A stretch of 21,901 bases of DNA from CAIRDP01 sp037141915 (GCA_037141915.1 JBAXBP010000046.1:1-21901); one strand, 5' to 3'. Shown: positions 1 to 7,382, counted from the stretch's first letter. Translations and numbers: made by a program. The notes: generated from the letters alone by a model not told the origin.

Positions 1-603
1 GCAGGAAAATCACCCGCTCCCTCATCCGCAGTTGATAAAAAACAAAGTCATACTCACTATAGTGTTAATAGCCTCCCTGTGAGCAGCGAAGCAATAGATT
101 CAATGCGTAACGAAATAGACAGCACCGGCATAAAGCAATATGTTGAAAAACATTTTAAGAAGGAATCAGGGTGGACGAAACTTTTCCTGAGACAGGCTCT
201 CAAAATCATGATTTCGACAGGGCAGTCGTTCATCACGGTACTGGAACATACGGCATCGAAGCTGATTTTCCTGCTCATACCCGTGCTGGCCCTGCTTCTG
301 AAACTTTTTTATTTAAGGAGTAAGCGATTATACTTCGAACATCTCATCTTTTCGCTTCACATCCATGCCTTCTTTTTCCTGTTCCTCATCCTTTGCCTGT
401 TGGCCGGTTTCTTTATTCACATCAGCATATGGATCATTATGCTTGTGTTCCTGATCTATACCCTGCTCGCCATCAGGCGGTACTACCGGCAATCGACGGG
501 AAAAACGCTTGCAAAGATCTTCCTGATCTCAATTTCATACCTGCTTATCGCACTGCCGATATTCATGATTGTTCTTATGGCTGTTGCAGTGATGACTTAC
601 TGA
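1..603 (+). CDS. DUF3667-like integral membrane protein (5' end missing)
   Basis: The frame is open from base 1, so the gene starts outside the window; the GTG at 79 is probably internal. The visible 200 residues begin with a polar, Ser/Lys-rich linker and an amphipathic stretch, then show about four hydrophobic segments (roughly residues 90-105, 120-140, 143-158 and 175-197 of the visible part). Between the first two lies a basic and aromatic patch (YLRSKRLYFEHLIFSLHIHA) that resembles the C-terminal half of DUF3667 proteins of Bacteroidota, which usually start with a small zinc ribbon. That ribbon would lie outside the window. Function is unknown for the family. The gene converges with the SAM hydrolase gene, 27 bases apart, and I see no clear terminator in the gap. 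The family call rests on the membrane pattern and the one motif only. Confidence 0.6.
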   Translation, partial: AGKSPAPSSAVDKKQSHTHYSVNSLPVSSEAIDSMRNEIDSTGIKQYVEKHFKKESGWTKLFLRQALKIMISTGQSFITVLEHTASKLIFLLIPVLALLLKLFYLRSKRLYFEHLIFSLHIHAFFFLFLILCLLAGFFIHISIWIIMLVFLIYTLLAIRRYYRQSTGKTLAKIFLISISYLLIALPIFMIVLMAVAVMTY

Positions 604-630
604 TCAATTGATTCGGTGAGATCCCTGTGC

Positions 631-1410
631 CTAGTCAAGCTCGACATTGACAGCCTGGTCAACATGCAGGCCCAGGAGGCTGGCCGCATTGCCCTTGTTC
701 ATTGCGATCTCGAGGTAACCGCTGCTGCTGAACAATGCCAGCATTTCGCCTTCGGGCACATCCTGGTATGATTTGCTGATCTGGGTGATACGGTAGTTCG
801 CGGTGCGGAAGGTAATGGTGAATTTCTTTCCTTTGGTGGCCGATTTGAAGAGGGTTTCGGTAATATTAGTGAAGGCATTCTCGTAATTGTCAACATAGAT
901 GACCTGGCCCTTGATGAGGTCTCCCTGTATCACCGGGCGGAACGCGATCTTCTGCATGACTTCTTTTTTCACATGGCCGAGTTTTTCGGCAGGCTCGCCC
1001 GAGGCAATATGACAGGCCACCTTGGCAAACACATCCCGGGTGGGAAATGTAAAATAATCCGAATCCTGCATTACATCCAGGTCGATAACCAGTTCGGGTT
1101 TTTCATCGAAGATCAAAGAGAATATCCCGTTGTCGGCCCCAATAAACCAATGCCCGTCATATTTTACCAAAGTATGCGGATGACGGATTGAAGCCTCAGT
1201 GTTTACGGCGAGTATGTGAATGCTGCCGGTCGGGAAGTTCTTATAAAAATTACGGATGATAAAGGCAGCCTGGTTCAGGTCAAAAGGCGGAATATGGTGG
1301 GTTATATCGACAACCGTGGCATCCGGCATCTGCCGCAGAATAGTACCTTTTACAGCTCCGACATAATGGTCTTTAATGCCCCAGTCACTGGTCAGCGTAA
1401 TGATAGCCAT
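631..1410 (-). CDS. SAM hydrolase / SAM hydroxide adenosyltransferase (DUF62 family)
   Basis: This 259-residue protein matches the DUF62 family, cytosolic enzymes that use water or hydroxide to cleave S-adenosylmethionine to adenosine and methionine; the family is related to fluorinases and chlorinases. Visible landmarks are the N-terminal LTSDWG..DHYVG (residues 6-18), VVDITHHIPP (33-42), the GADNGIFS loop (91-98), and a C-terminal half with VDNYENAFTNI near residue 174 and a late SSSGYLEIA stretch. Length is normal. Where many relatives have an Asp in a VVDPGVG-like segment, this protein reads AVNTEAS (68-74), so the putative catalytic Asp position may be Asn. Start ATG at 1410 is followed upstream by a -7 box (1436-1443). 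It is divergent from phoH. Family confidence is high; activity is inferred. Confidence 0.9.
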   Translation of the reverse strand: MAIITLTSDWGIKDHYVGAVKGTILRQMPDATVVDITHHIPPFDLNQAAFIIRNFYKNFPTGSIHILAVNTEASIRHPHTLVKYDGHWFIGADNGIFSLIFDEKPELVIDLDVMQDSDYFTFPTRDVFAKVACHIASGEPAEKLGHVKKEVMQKIAFRPVIQGDLIKGQVIYVDNYENAFTNITETLFKSATKGKKFTITFRTANYRITQISKSYQDVPEGEMLALFSSSGYLEIAMNKGNAASLLGLHVDQAVNVELD

Positions 1411-1421
1411 TGAATTATTCG

Positions 1422-1430
1422 TACTTTTGC
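1422..1430 (+). promoter_or_regulatory. -7 promoter box for phoH
   Basis: TACTTTTGC fits the Bacteroidota consensus TAnnTTTGY exactly and ends 24 bases before the chosen phoH ATG at 1455. No clear TTTG-type -33 box is seen at the usual distance; that position lies inside the opposing gene. Confidence 0.6.
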
Positions 1431-1435
1431 GTATT

Positions 1436-1443
1436 CAAAGGTA
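1436..1443 (-). promoter_or_regulatory. -7 promoter box for the SAM hydrolase gene
   Basis: On the minus strand this reads TACCTTTG, an exact TAnnTTTG match 25 bases from the ATG at 1410. It faces the phoH box 1422-1430 across 5 bases, and the two form an imperfect inverted repeat (1421-1444). Confidence 0.6.
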
Positions 1444-1454
1444 CGCTTTTTTTA

Positions 1455-2399
1455 ATGAGTGAGAAAATCATCCGCATTGAATCGGTCCATCCACTGGACA
1501 TATTCGGCCCCAACGATCAGAACCTGGAACTGGTCAGGAACCGGTTCCCGAAACTGAAGATCCTGAGCCGCGACAATTACATCAAGGCATTGGGCGAGGA
1601 ATCGGACCTCCTTGATTTCGAGGAAAAATTCACTTCCCTTATGCTTCATTTTGAGAAATTCGGGAGGCTTACGACTGATGACATTTCCCAGCTGTTCGAG
1701 GCTGCCGACCTCTCGCCGGCCCTTGCCCCTGAAACCAGCCCTGAGGTGTTGGTTCATGGCAAGAACGGCATGCTGGTGAGGGCCCGTACCGCCAACCAGC
1801 TCAGGATGGTGGAAAGCTGCGACAAAAATGACCTTGTTTTCGCAATCGGCCCTGCCGGGACCGGAAAAACTTATACCGCTGTGGCGCTTGCCGTGCGCGC
1901 CCTGAAAAACCGGCAGGTAAACCGTATCATCCTGACAAGGCCTGCGGTTGAAGCCGGTGAAAACCTCGGCTTCCTCCCCGGCGACCTTAAGGAAAAGCTC
2001 GATCCTTACCTTCAGCCTTTGTATGATGCCCTCAGGGATATGCTGCCGGCGCAGAAACTGCTGCAGTATATCGAAGACCGCACCATAGAGATCGCCCCGC
2101 TTGCTTTCATGCGCGGCCGCACTCTCAATAATGCTTTCGCTATCCTGGACGAAGCCCAGAATACCACTCCCAACCAGCTCAAGATGTTCCTTACCCGCAT
2201 GGGAGCTTCCGCCAAATTCATGGTTACAGGCGACATAACCCAGATAGACCTCCCGAAACACCAGGTTTCGGGCCTCATCCATGTACAGGCAGTCCTTAAC
2301 GATGTTCCAGGCATTGAGTTCATTTACCTGGATAATTCCGACATCATACGCCATAAGCTGGTGAGCAGGATCATCAACGCTTACGGTGCAAAACAGTGA
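1455..2399 (+). CDS. phoH: PhoH family ATPase
   Basis: This 314-residue protein is a full-length PhoH-type P-loop ATPase, a cytosolic protein thought to act in RNA metabolism or stress; its substrate is not established. An N-terminal domain of about 100 residues precedes the ATPase core. Walker A is GPAGTGKT (residues 132-139), followed by ILTRPAVEAGENLGFLPGD (159-177), the Walker B AILDEAQN (229-236) and the VTGDITQIDLP segment. I chose ATG 1455: the frame extends back to a TTG at 1410, but that would add 15 atypical residues and cover the promoter box at 1422. In Bacteroidota, phoH is commonly found close to purC (from memory); here they are about 5 kb apart. No terminator is visible after the stop. 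Confidence 0.95.
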   Translation: MSEKIIRIESVHPLDIFGPNDQNLELVRNRFPKLKILSRDNYIKALGEESDLLDFEEKFTSLMLHFEKFGRLTTDDISQLFEAADLSPALAPETSPEVLVHGKNGMLVRARTANQLRMVESCDKNDLVFAIGPAGTGKTYTAVALAVRALKNRQVNRIILTRPAVEAGENLGFLPGDLKEKLDPYLQPLYDALRDMLPAQKLLQYIEDRTIEIAPLAFMRGRTLNNAFAILDEAQNTTPNQLKMFLTRMGASAKFMVTGDITQIDLPKHQVSGLIHVQAVLNDVPGIEFIYLDNSDIIRHKLVSRIINAYGAKQ

Positions 2400-2461
2400 G
2401 TGATGAGAGAAACTCAGGCCAGGCAGTAATTTCAAAAAAACATCTTTATCCAGCTCCTTCG

Positions 2462-2469
2462 TATATTTG
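2462..2469 (+). promoter_or_regulatory. Candidate -7 box for the methyltransferase gene
   Basis: TATATTTG matches TAnnTTTG and lies 17 bases before the ATG at 2487. It suggests the methyltransferase gene can be transcribed separately from phoH. No convincing -33 box was seen. Confidence 0.45.
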
Positions 2470-2486
2470 AAAATGTTTTTCCGAAC

Positions 2487-3239
2487 ATGAAATTAAGATA
2501 CGACATTGCCTGCGGATTGGATTCTCCTGAAAGGACCTTGCATCACCGTGAAATCATATTGCATAAAAAATTCTTAAAAAAACTTTACGAACAATGGTAT
2601 GATGAATTCCTGAAGGAAATTAAAACCCTGCCGAACGACGTATATGTTGAAATCGGTTCAGGAGGGGGATTCCTTAAGGAAGTGGCACCCGGGGTGATCT
2701 GTACCGACGTTCTTGAACTGCCAACCAATGATAAAACCTTCTCGGCACTGGACATGCCTTTTGAAAACAACTCTGTTGGAGGCATATTCATGGTTGATAC
2801 CTTCCATCATATCAGTGATGCTGAAAAATTCCTGGCCGAAGTATCAAGGGTGCTGGTAAAAAACGGGAAAGTAATAATGATCGAGCCCGCAAATTCTTTA
2901 TGGGGAAGATTCATTTATAAAAATTTCCACCACGAGCCCTTTGATGAAAAAGGCGGGTGGACCATCCCCGGTACCGGCCCTTTATCCGGGGCAAACCAGG
3001 CCTTGCCCTGGATTGTTTTTGAACGGGACCAGGCAATTTTCAGGAAAAGATTCCCGAACCTGATAATAGAAAAGATCAGCTACCGAAACCCATTGCTTTA
3101 CCTTTTGAGCGGAGGGGTTTCTTACAAACAATTGCTGCCTGATTTCATGTTTCCCGTTATTAATTTCCTGGACCGGGTTTTGCCCGGAATATCAAAACAG
3201 GTATCAATGTTCGAAATGATCAGGATTATATCCATATAA
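2487..3239 (+). CDS. Class I SAM-dependent methyltransferase (Methyltransf_11 type)
   Basis: This 250-residue soluble protein has a Rossmann-type methyltransferase core. Motif I is VEIGSGGGFL (residues 54-63), an acidic motif II is TDVLEL (73-78), the segment after LDMPFENNSVGGIFMVDTF (88-106) carries the paired histidines 107-108, and a later strand reads GKVIMIEPANS (127-137). The C-terminal 100 residues are less conserved and could select the substrate. The acceptor cannot be told from sequence. It lies upstream of the TMTC-like gene on the same strand, separated by 113 bases that hold a GC-rich hairpin, and close to a methyltransferase-glycosyltransferase fusion. A role in lipid, sugar or cofactor methylation near the envelope is inference only. 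Confidence 0.85.
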   Translation: MKLRYDIACGLDSPERTLHHREIILHKKFLKKLYEQWYDEFLKEIKTLPNDVYVEIGSGGGFLKEVAPGVICTDVLELPTNDKTFSALDMPFENNSVGGIFMVDTFHHISDAEKFLAEVSRVLVKNGKVIMIEPANSLWGRFIYKNFHHEPFDEKGGWTIPGTGPLSGANQALPWIVFERDQAIFRKRFPNLIIEKISYRNPLLYLLSGGVSYKQLLPDFMFPVINFLDRVLPGISKQVSMFEMIRIISI

Positions 3240-3283
3240 TACGATTGACCAGGCAGAAAATCAGCATAGCAATGGCATGAGCC

Positions 3284-3299
3284 CCGGGGCAAGCCCCGG
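3284..3299. repeat. GC-rich inverted repeat between two plus-strand genes
   Basis: CCGGGGC-AA-GCCCCGG is a perfect 7-bp inverted repeat. With bases 3281-3290 it also includes the palindrome GCCCCGGGGC. As RNA it would fold as GGGG-CAAG-CCCC plus flanking pairs. No T-run follows, so it is not a standard terminator. Confidence 0.5.
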
Positions 3300-3352
3300 C
3301 CACAGTTTCGGCAGTATGCGGAATCAAACCCTTTAGAGATTAAATTATCGGC

Positions 3353-5239
3353 ATGGCAAGAGGAAAAAAGCAACAAGAAAACAGAGAGGAAATCAAAGTC
3401 AGGGAAAGGGATCAAAAGACCATTGCTGTCAAAATGAGATCCGGGTTTAAAATACCTCATCCTCTCTGGTTTATTTTACCATTGGTCGCAATCGCATTCT
3501 TCCCGATCCTGAACAACGGCTTCGTTAATTGGGATGATAACGAGCTGATCACCGGCAACCCCCTCATCCGCAGCCTTAGTCTTAATGGCATTCACAAGAT
3601 ATTCACGACCTTCTGGGTAGGGAATTACCAGCCTTTGCACATCCTTGCATATGCCTTGCAGTATCATTTCTGGGGGCTGAACCCAGCAGGCTATCACGCG
3701 GTGAGCCTGATCCTTTTCCTCGGCATTACTTCCCTGGTTTATTTTTTCATCTACCGAATCAGCCATCAGAATATTACTGTTGCAGTTATCGCCACCCTTC
3801 TTTTCAGCATCAATGCAATGAGGGTTGAATCTGTTGCCTGGGCCTCCGAGCACAAGGATATGCTGTATGCGCTTTTTTATGTGGCGGCACTGATAACCTA
3901 TGTCAAATACATATTGAGCGGCAAAGACCAGCCCCGGGGCTGGAAGCTCAGATATCTTATTTACACCTTTGCTTTTTTTTGTTTTTCAGTCCTGTCGAAA
4001 GTTATGGCTGTGAGCCTTGTGGGCGCCCTGGTCATGCTTGATTACTATTATGAACGCAGGCTAAGTATCAGCATGCTCCTTGAAAAGGTTCCGTTCGTAA
4101 TTGTCAGCATTATTATCGGGCTTGTTCAGGTCAAAGCAACGGCATCAACCAATTCCATCGATACAAGCAATCAGTTTACACATGTTGAACGACTCCTCAT
4201 CGCTTCCCGAAACCTGATGTTCTTTTTTTATAAGATGCTGGTCCCGGTAAATCTCTCGAATTATCATCCTTATCCCGACAGGGCAGCAGGATTGCCCTGG
4301 CCCGTTGAGTTTTATATTGCACCATTCTTCGTTCTGATCCTCCTGACCCTGGTGATATGGTCGATGAGGAAGACAAGGATCATTGCATTTTCTGTGGGGT
4401 TTTTTATCATTTCTCTCTTGCTGGTGCTGCAATACATAGCCATAGGCCCAACCCTTTTCAACGAACGCTACTCCCTTTTACCGGCAATCCCTCTGTCGTT
4501 CCTGCTTGCGAGCGGAATTTACCTGCTGACAACCCGCTTCCCGGCTATGAAAATGCTCAGCCTCGGGCTTACCGGTGTTTACATTGCGATCATGTTTTAC
4601 CTTACTTTCTTTCGCTGCAGTGTATGGCAGAACCCTGCGAAACTCTGGACCAACGTAATCTCACAGTATCCGCATGAAGCTTACCCATATTATGTGCGCA
4701 GCGAATACTACGGAAGGACCCTGGGCGATGTAAGGCAGGAGATGGAAGACCTGAACACCTCCATCAGGCTAAGCCCCACTATTAATATGGCATTCATAAA
4801 CAGGGGCATCGTCTATTACCAGAACAATATGTACGATTCAGCCATTTCGGATTTTACAACGGCTATCCGTTTGAACGCCGGTTCCTGTGAGGCATTCATA
4901 AACAGGGGTGTAACCTGGTCTATGATGGGACGTTATACCGAGGCGTTAAACGATTATAACAGGAGCATTGAACTGGATCCGTCGAAAGTAAATAACTACC
5001 TGTACAGGGGATACTGTTACTTCCGTATGGGCCAGCCCGACCTGGCGCTTCAGGATTATAGTACCGGTATTGCAATGGCTCCTGACAATGTAAGCATGTT
5101 TTATTTTCAGCGCTCCCAGGTATTGTATGCAATGAAAAGATTCGACGAGGCCTATCAGAACATCCAGGCTGCCAGGAATGGAGGGGTTAAAGTGGAAGAC
5201 GCCTGGTTTGACATGTTGAAACATGCAGCCGGGCAGTGA
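3353..5239 (+). CDS. TMTC-like multi-spanning GT-C glycosyltransferase-like protein with C-terminal TPRs
   Basis: This 628-residue protein has a short basic N-terminus (1-35), then about ten or more hydrophobic segments to around residue 430, then tetratricopeptide repeats (about 463-615; repeated pattern of AFINRG, Y..A..D...AI.L.P). After the first membrane segment comes NWDDNELI (59-66): paired acidic residues in the first outer loop are the hallmark of GT-C enzymes, which use lipid-phosphate sugar donors on the outer face of the membrane. The segment ESVAWASEHKDMLYALF downstream resembles the bacterial relatives of eukaryotic TMTC O-mannosyltransferases. The likely role is transfer of a sugar from a polyprenyl-phosphate donor to a protein or glycan; acceptor unknown. 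The GT2 fusion next door resembles dolichol-phosphate-mannose synthases and could supply such a donor (inference). It converges with that gene, 22 bases apart. Confidence 0.8.
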   Translation: MARGKKQQENREEIKVRERDQKTIAVKMRSGFKIPHPLWFILPLVAIAFFPILNNGFVNWDDNELITGNPLIRSLSLNGIHKIFTTFWVGNYQPLHILAYALQYHFWGLNPAGYHAVSLILFLGITSLVYFFIYRISHQNITVAVIATLLFSINAMRVESVAWASEHKDMLYALFYVAALITYVKYILSGKDQPRGWKLRYLIYTFAFFCFSVLSKVMAVSLVGALVMLDYYYERRLSISMLLEKVPFVIVSIIIGLVQVKATASTNSIDTSNQFTHVERLLIASRNLMFFFYKMLVPVNLSNYHPYPDRAAGLPWPVEFYIAPFFVLILLTLVIWSMRKTRIIAFSVGFFIISLLLVLQYIAIGPTLFNERYSLLPAIPLSFLLASGIYLLTTRFPAMKMLSLGLTGVYIAIMFYLTFFRCSVWQNPAKLWTNVISQYPHEAYPYYVRSEYYGRTLGDVRQEMEDLNTSIRLSPTINMAFINRGIVYYQNNMYDSAISDFTTAIRLNAGSCEAFINRGVTWSMMGRYTEALNDYNRSIELDPSKVNNYLYRGYCYFRMGQPDLALQDYSTGIAMAPDNVSMFYFQRSQVLYAMKRFDEAYQNIQAARNGGVKVEDAWFDMLKHAAGQ

Positions 5240-5261
5240 GGCGAAAGCCACCAGCCAGGCC

Positions 5262-6665
5262 TTACCTGAACTTTAATTTACGTGCTGCAAACAGGCTCAT
5301 TTTTATCAGGAGCCATCCATGTTTGAACCTGCTGATCTGGGTGGATCCGTATACGCGTTCCCTGTACCTGACAATGATCTCGGTGATTTCCAGCTGAAGC
5401 TTTGATGCTCCAAAGAGCAGGTCAAAATCTCCGAAAGGATCGAAGTCCCCGAAGAAAGCACGGTTCCGTATTATCTTTTCATAATCACTTTTGAACAACA
5501 CCTTGGTGCCGCACAAGGTATCTTTAAGCCTTTGTCCCAGCAGGTAAGTAAAGAATAAGCCGAATAATTTGTTTGCCACCAGGTTAAGAAAGCGCATCGC
5601 ATCTTTCTCCATCGGATATACCAGCCTGCAGCCGTTGATAAACTCTCCCCTGCCGGTTTTAAGAGCCAGGTAGAACTTTTCAAGTTCCTCGGGGGGCACC
5701 GAAAGATCTGCATCGAGTATCATCAGGATATCGCCTGTGGCTGCATCAAAGCCCTCTCTTACAGCGTTTCCTTTCCCTTTCAGGCTTTGTTTCATCACTT
5801 TGATATCCTTGGCGGGGAAGCTCTCCCTTACCCGCACCATCTCTTCGAACGTCTGGTCCGATGAATGTCCTTCCACAAAGATGCATTCCTGGGAGAGGCC
5901 GAACGACGGCGTTCTTAGTATTGCATTTTCAATATTCCCCCTCTCATTTCGGGCAGGAATGATGATTGAAACACTGTAATCCCTCTCTTCTTTTAAAACA
6001 GGCCTGGCTACTATAATGTTGACCAGGTCGAGTTTGTCAATAAGAGGAAGGTTGGCAAAAATCTTGTTGAAAAGCTGGTTGATTACCGGGATATTTTTAG
6101 GGAACATCAGCTTATGCTGTACCGTGATGATCCGGAACCCTGTCAATTCAAGAAGGTTGTTGATATCGGCCGTCGACAGCCAGTTTTGCCTTGGCTGTGA
6201 TAGCTTCAGATGCAGGCTTTCGGCCATCAGCATTACAGGCTGCCAGAGGTAATTAAAGTTTGAAATAATGAGCCGTGTATGTTCGTTACAATGCCGGAAC
6301 ACACATTCCAGGGCTTTCTGCGCATCCCATAACGAGCATGCCAGGTCGGAAAGGATGATATAATCAAACGATTCGTGCAACGACAGCGACTCGGCTTCCT
6401 GTACATGAAATATAAGTCCGGGGTATCTTTCCTTAGCAAGTTCAATGGTAGCTTCCGAGAAATCCACCCCAACCCCGTAAGCAGGTTTAATCGAGGCAAG
6501 CAGATCGCCCAGGCCGCATCCGACTTCGAGAACACGGCTTCCCCCCGGAATTATAAACGAGAAATAACGCTGCAGGGATTTATGATAAAAACTGTTCCTT
6601 TTTTCCCATTTCGCCCTTGAACCAGCTGTACGATTGAAAAATTCCCTGACATCTTCCTTGCTCAT
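5262..6665 (-). CDS. Fusion: class I methyltransferase + family 2 glycosyltransferase
   Basis: The 467-residue protein joins two enzyme domains. Residues about 1-215 are a SAM-dependent methyltransferase with motif I VLEVGCGLGD (45-54), VGVDFS (65-70) and YIILSDLACSLW (102-113). Residues about 230-450 are a GT-A fold glycosyltransferase: SIIIPARNE (233-241), GKGNAVREG (297-305), and the metal-binding LDADLSV (317-323), closest in look to polyprenyl-phosphate mannose or glucose synthases. There is no frameshift at the join; KEERDYSVS runs straight through, so this is one reading frame. No obvious C-terminal membrane helices are present, only an amphipathic basic tail. It lies 63 bases downstream of mazF on the same strand and may be co-transcribed. 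Substrates are unknown. Confidence 0.88.
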   Translation of the reverse strand: MSKEDVREFFNRTAGSRAKWEKRNSFYHKSLQRYFSFIIPGGSRVLEVGCGLGDLLASIKPAYGVGVDFSEATIELAKERYPGLIFHVQEAESLSLHESFDYIILSDLACSLWDAQKALECVFRHCNEHTRLIISNFNYLWQPVMLMAESLHLKLSQPRQNWLSTADINNLLELTGFRIITVQHKLMFPKNIPVINQLFNKIFANLPLIDKLDLVNIIVARPVLKEERDYSVSIIIPARNERGNIENAILRTPSFGLSQECIFVEGHSSDQTFEEMVRVRESFPAKDIKVMKQSLKGKGNAVREGFDAATGDILMILDADLSVPPEELEKFYLALKTGRGEFINGCRLVYPMEKDAMRFLNLVANKLFGLFFTYLLGQRLKDTLCGTKVLFKSDYEKIIRNRAFFGDFDPFGDFDLLFGASKLQLEITEIIVRYRERVYGSTQISRFKHGWLLIKMSLFAARKLKFR

Positions 6666-6728
6666 CGTGGTATGGTTGAGAAAACAGGCTGCAAGATAAA
6701 AAAAAGACTCCTCAACATGGCATATTTT

Positions 6729-7061
6729 CTAATAGGTCATTATCTCCATAAGCCCCTGCCTGAGCCTGGTAAGCATTGCGGGACTGATTTCACCGAGCTT
6801 CCTGATGAAACGGGATGCTGTAATGGTCCGAACCTGAAAAGTGAGAATCTCGGAATCATTCTCCAGACCTGACACCTGGCCCTTTTCAATGATTGCACAA
6901 CCTGCAAATCCTTTAATCTTCGAAGTCAGAGGGCAAACTATGCTGGTGCCAAGGTGATCGTTCATAGCATTTCCGCTGATGATAACCACCGGACGTATCC
7001 CGCTCTGCTCACCTCCTTTCACCGGGTTAAGGTCGGCCAGCCAGATCTCCCTTTGTCTCAT
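6729..7061 (-). CDS. mazF: MazF/PemK family endoribonuclease toxin
   Basis: This 110-residue protein has the usual MazF length and pattern: REIWLADLNPVKGGEQSGIR (4-23) leads to RPVVIIS (23-29), and CPLTSK (43-48) follows. Arg23 and Thr46 sit where MazF enzymes carry the catalytic Arg and Thr/Ser. Known members cut single-stranded mRNA at short sequence motifs and are held inactive by the partner antitoxin. The ATG overlaps the stop of the upstream antitoxin gene by four bases (ATGA at 7058-7061), the standard sign of a coupled toxin-antitoxin pair. The reading frame is intact, so the toxin is probably functional. Confidence 0.92.
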   Translation of the reverse strand: MRQREIWLADLNPVKGGEQSGIRPVVIISGNAMNDHLGTSIVCPLTSKIKGFAGCAIIEKGQVSGLENDSEILTFQVRTITASRFIRKLGEISPAMLTRLRQGLMEIMTY

Positions 7062-7300
7062 TCGTCACCAAGCATTTTCAGGTAATCTTCCATCCCCTCC
7101 TCCGCCATGCTAAGCATGTCCTCATCTCCGGCTGCTTTTTTGAACGACCGTATATATTCTGCCTTTTTAAGATGCCCAAGGTAATTCCTTAAAGCATTCT
7201 CCAACAGTTTGTTTTTGGGCATTTTAAGCTTTCGTGCATAGAATTCCAGCAGATCCCAGACATCATCTGGCAAAGTGCTTGTATAAGTAACCGGCTTCAT
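7058..7300 (-). CDS. Ribbon-helix-helix antitoxin partner of MazF
   Basis: This 80-residue protein begins with a short beta-strand-like stretch VTYTSTLP (4-11) followed by two predicted helices (DVWDLLEFYARKLKM and NKLLENALRNYLGHL), the pattern of a ribbon-helix-helix DNA-binding dimer. The acidic C-terminus (about 55-80) is a plausible toxin-binding tail. Such antitoxins bind MazF and usually repress their own promoter. It is translationally coupled to mazF. The promoter box at 7318-7325 and AT-rich DNA up to 7345 are where autoregulation would act, and purC diverges from the same 82-base spacer. Gene naming varies between families, so no symbol is given. Confidence 0.82.
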   Translation of the reverse strand: MKPVTYTSTLPDDVWDLLEFYARKLKMPKNKLLENALRNYLGHLKKAEYIRSFKKAAGDEDMLSMAEEGMEDYLKMLGDE

Positions 7301-7317
7301 AACACCAATATTTTTTA

Positions 7318-7325
7318 CAAATATA
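7318..7325 (-). promoter_or_regulatory. -7 promoter box for the antitoxin-toxin operon
   Basis: The minus strand reads TATATTTG, an exact TAnnTTTG match, 17 bases before the antitoxin ATG. The surrounding DNA is very AT-rich. No good -33 box was found. Confidence 0.55.
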
Positions 7326-7357
7326 ATTCATAAATATCAATTTTTATTTAAATTCCT

Positions 7358-7366
7358 TACTTTTGT
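7358..7366 (+). promoter_or_regulatory. -7 promoter box for purC
   Basis: TACTTTTGT matches TAnnTTTGY and ends 16 bases before the purC ATG. It diverges from the antitoxin box, with 32 bases between the two. No purine-responsive riboswitch fits in the short leader. Confidence 0.6.
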
Positions 7367-7382
7367 CCTAAATCTTCCATTT

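Noticed and set aside
1410..1454. Upstream TTG start for phoH
   Set aside because: It would overlap the start codon of the divergent gene and contain the phoH -7 box.
1452..2435. 327-codon open frame antisense to phoH
   Set aside because: It mirrors the phoH coding sequence and has no recognisable domain; the plus strand encodes an intact, well-conserved ATPase.
5240..5249. GGC-GAAA-GCC hairpin as terminator between convergent genes
   Set aside because: The stem is only three pairs and no T-run follows.
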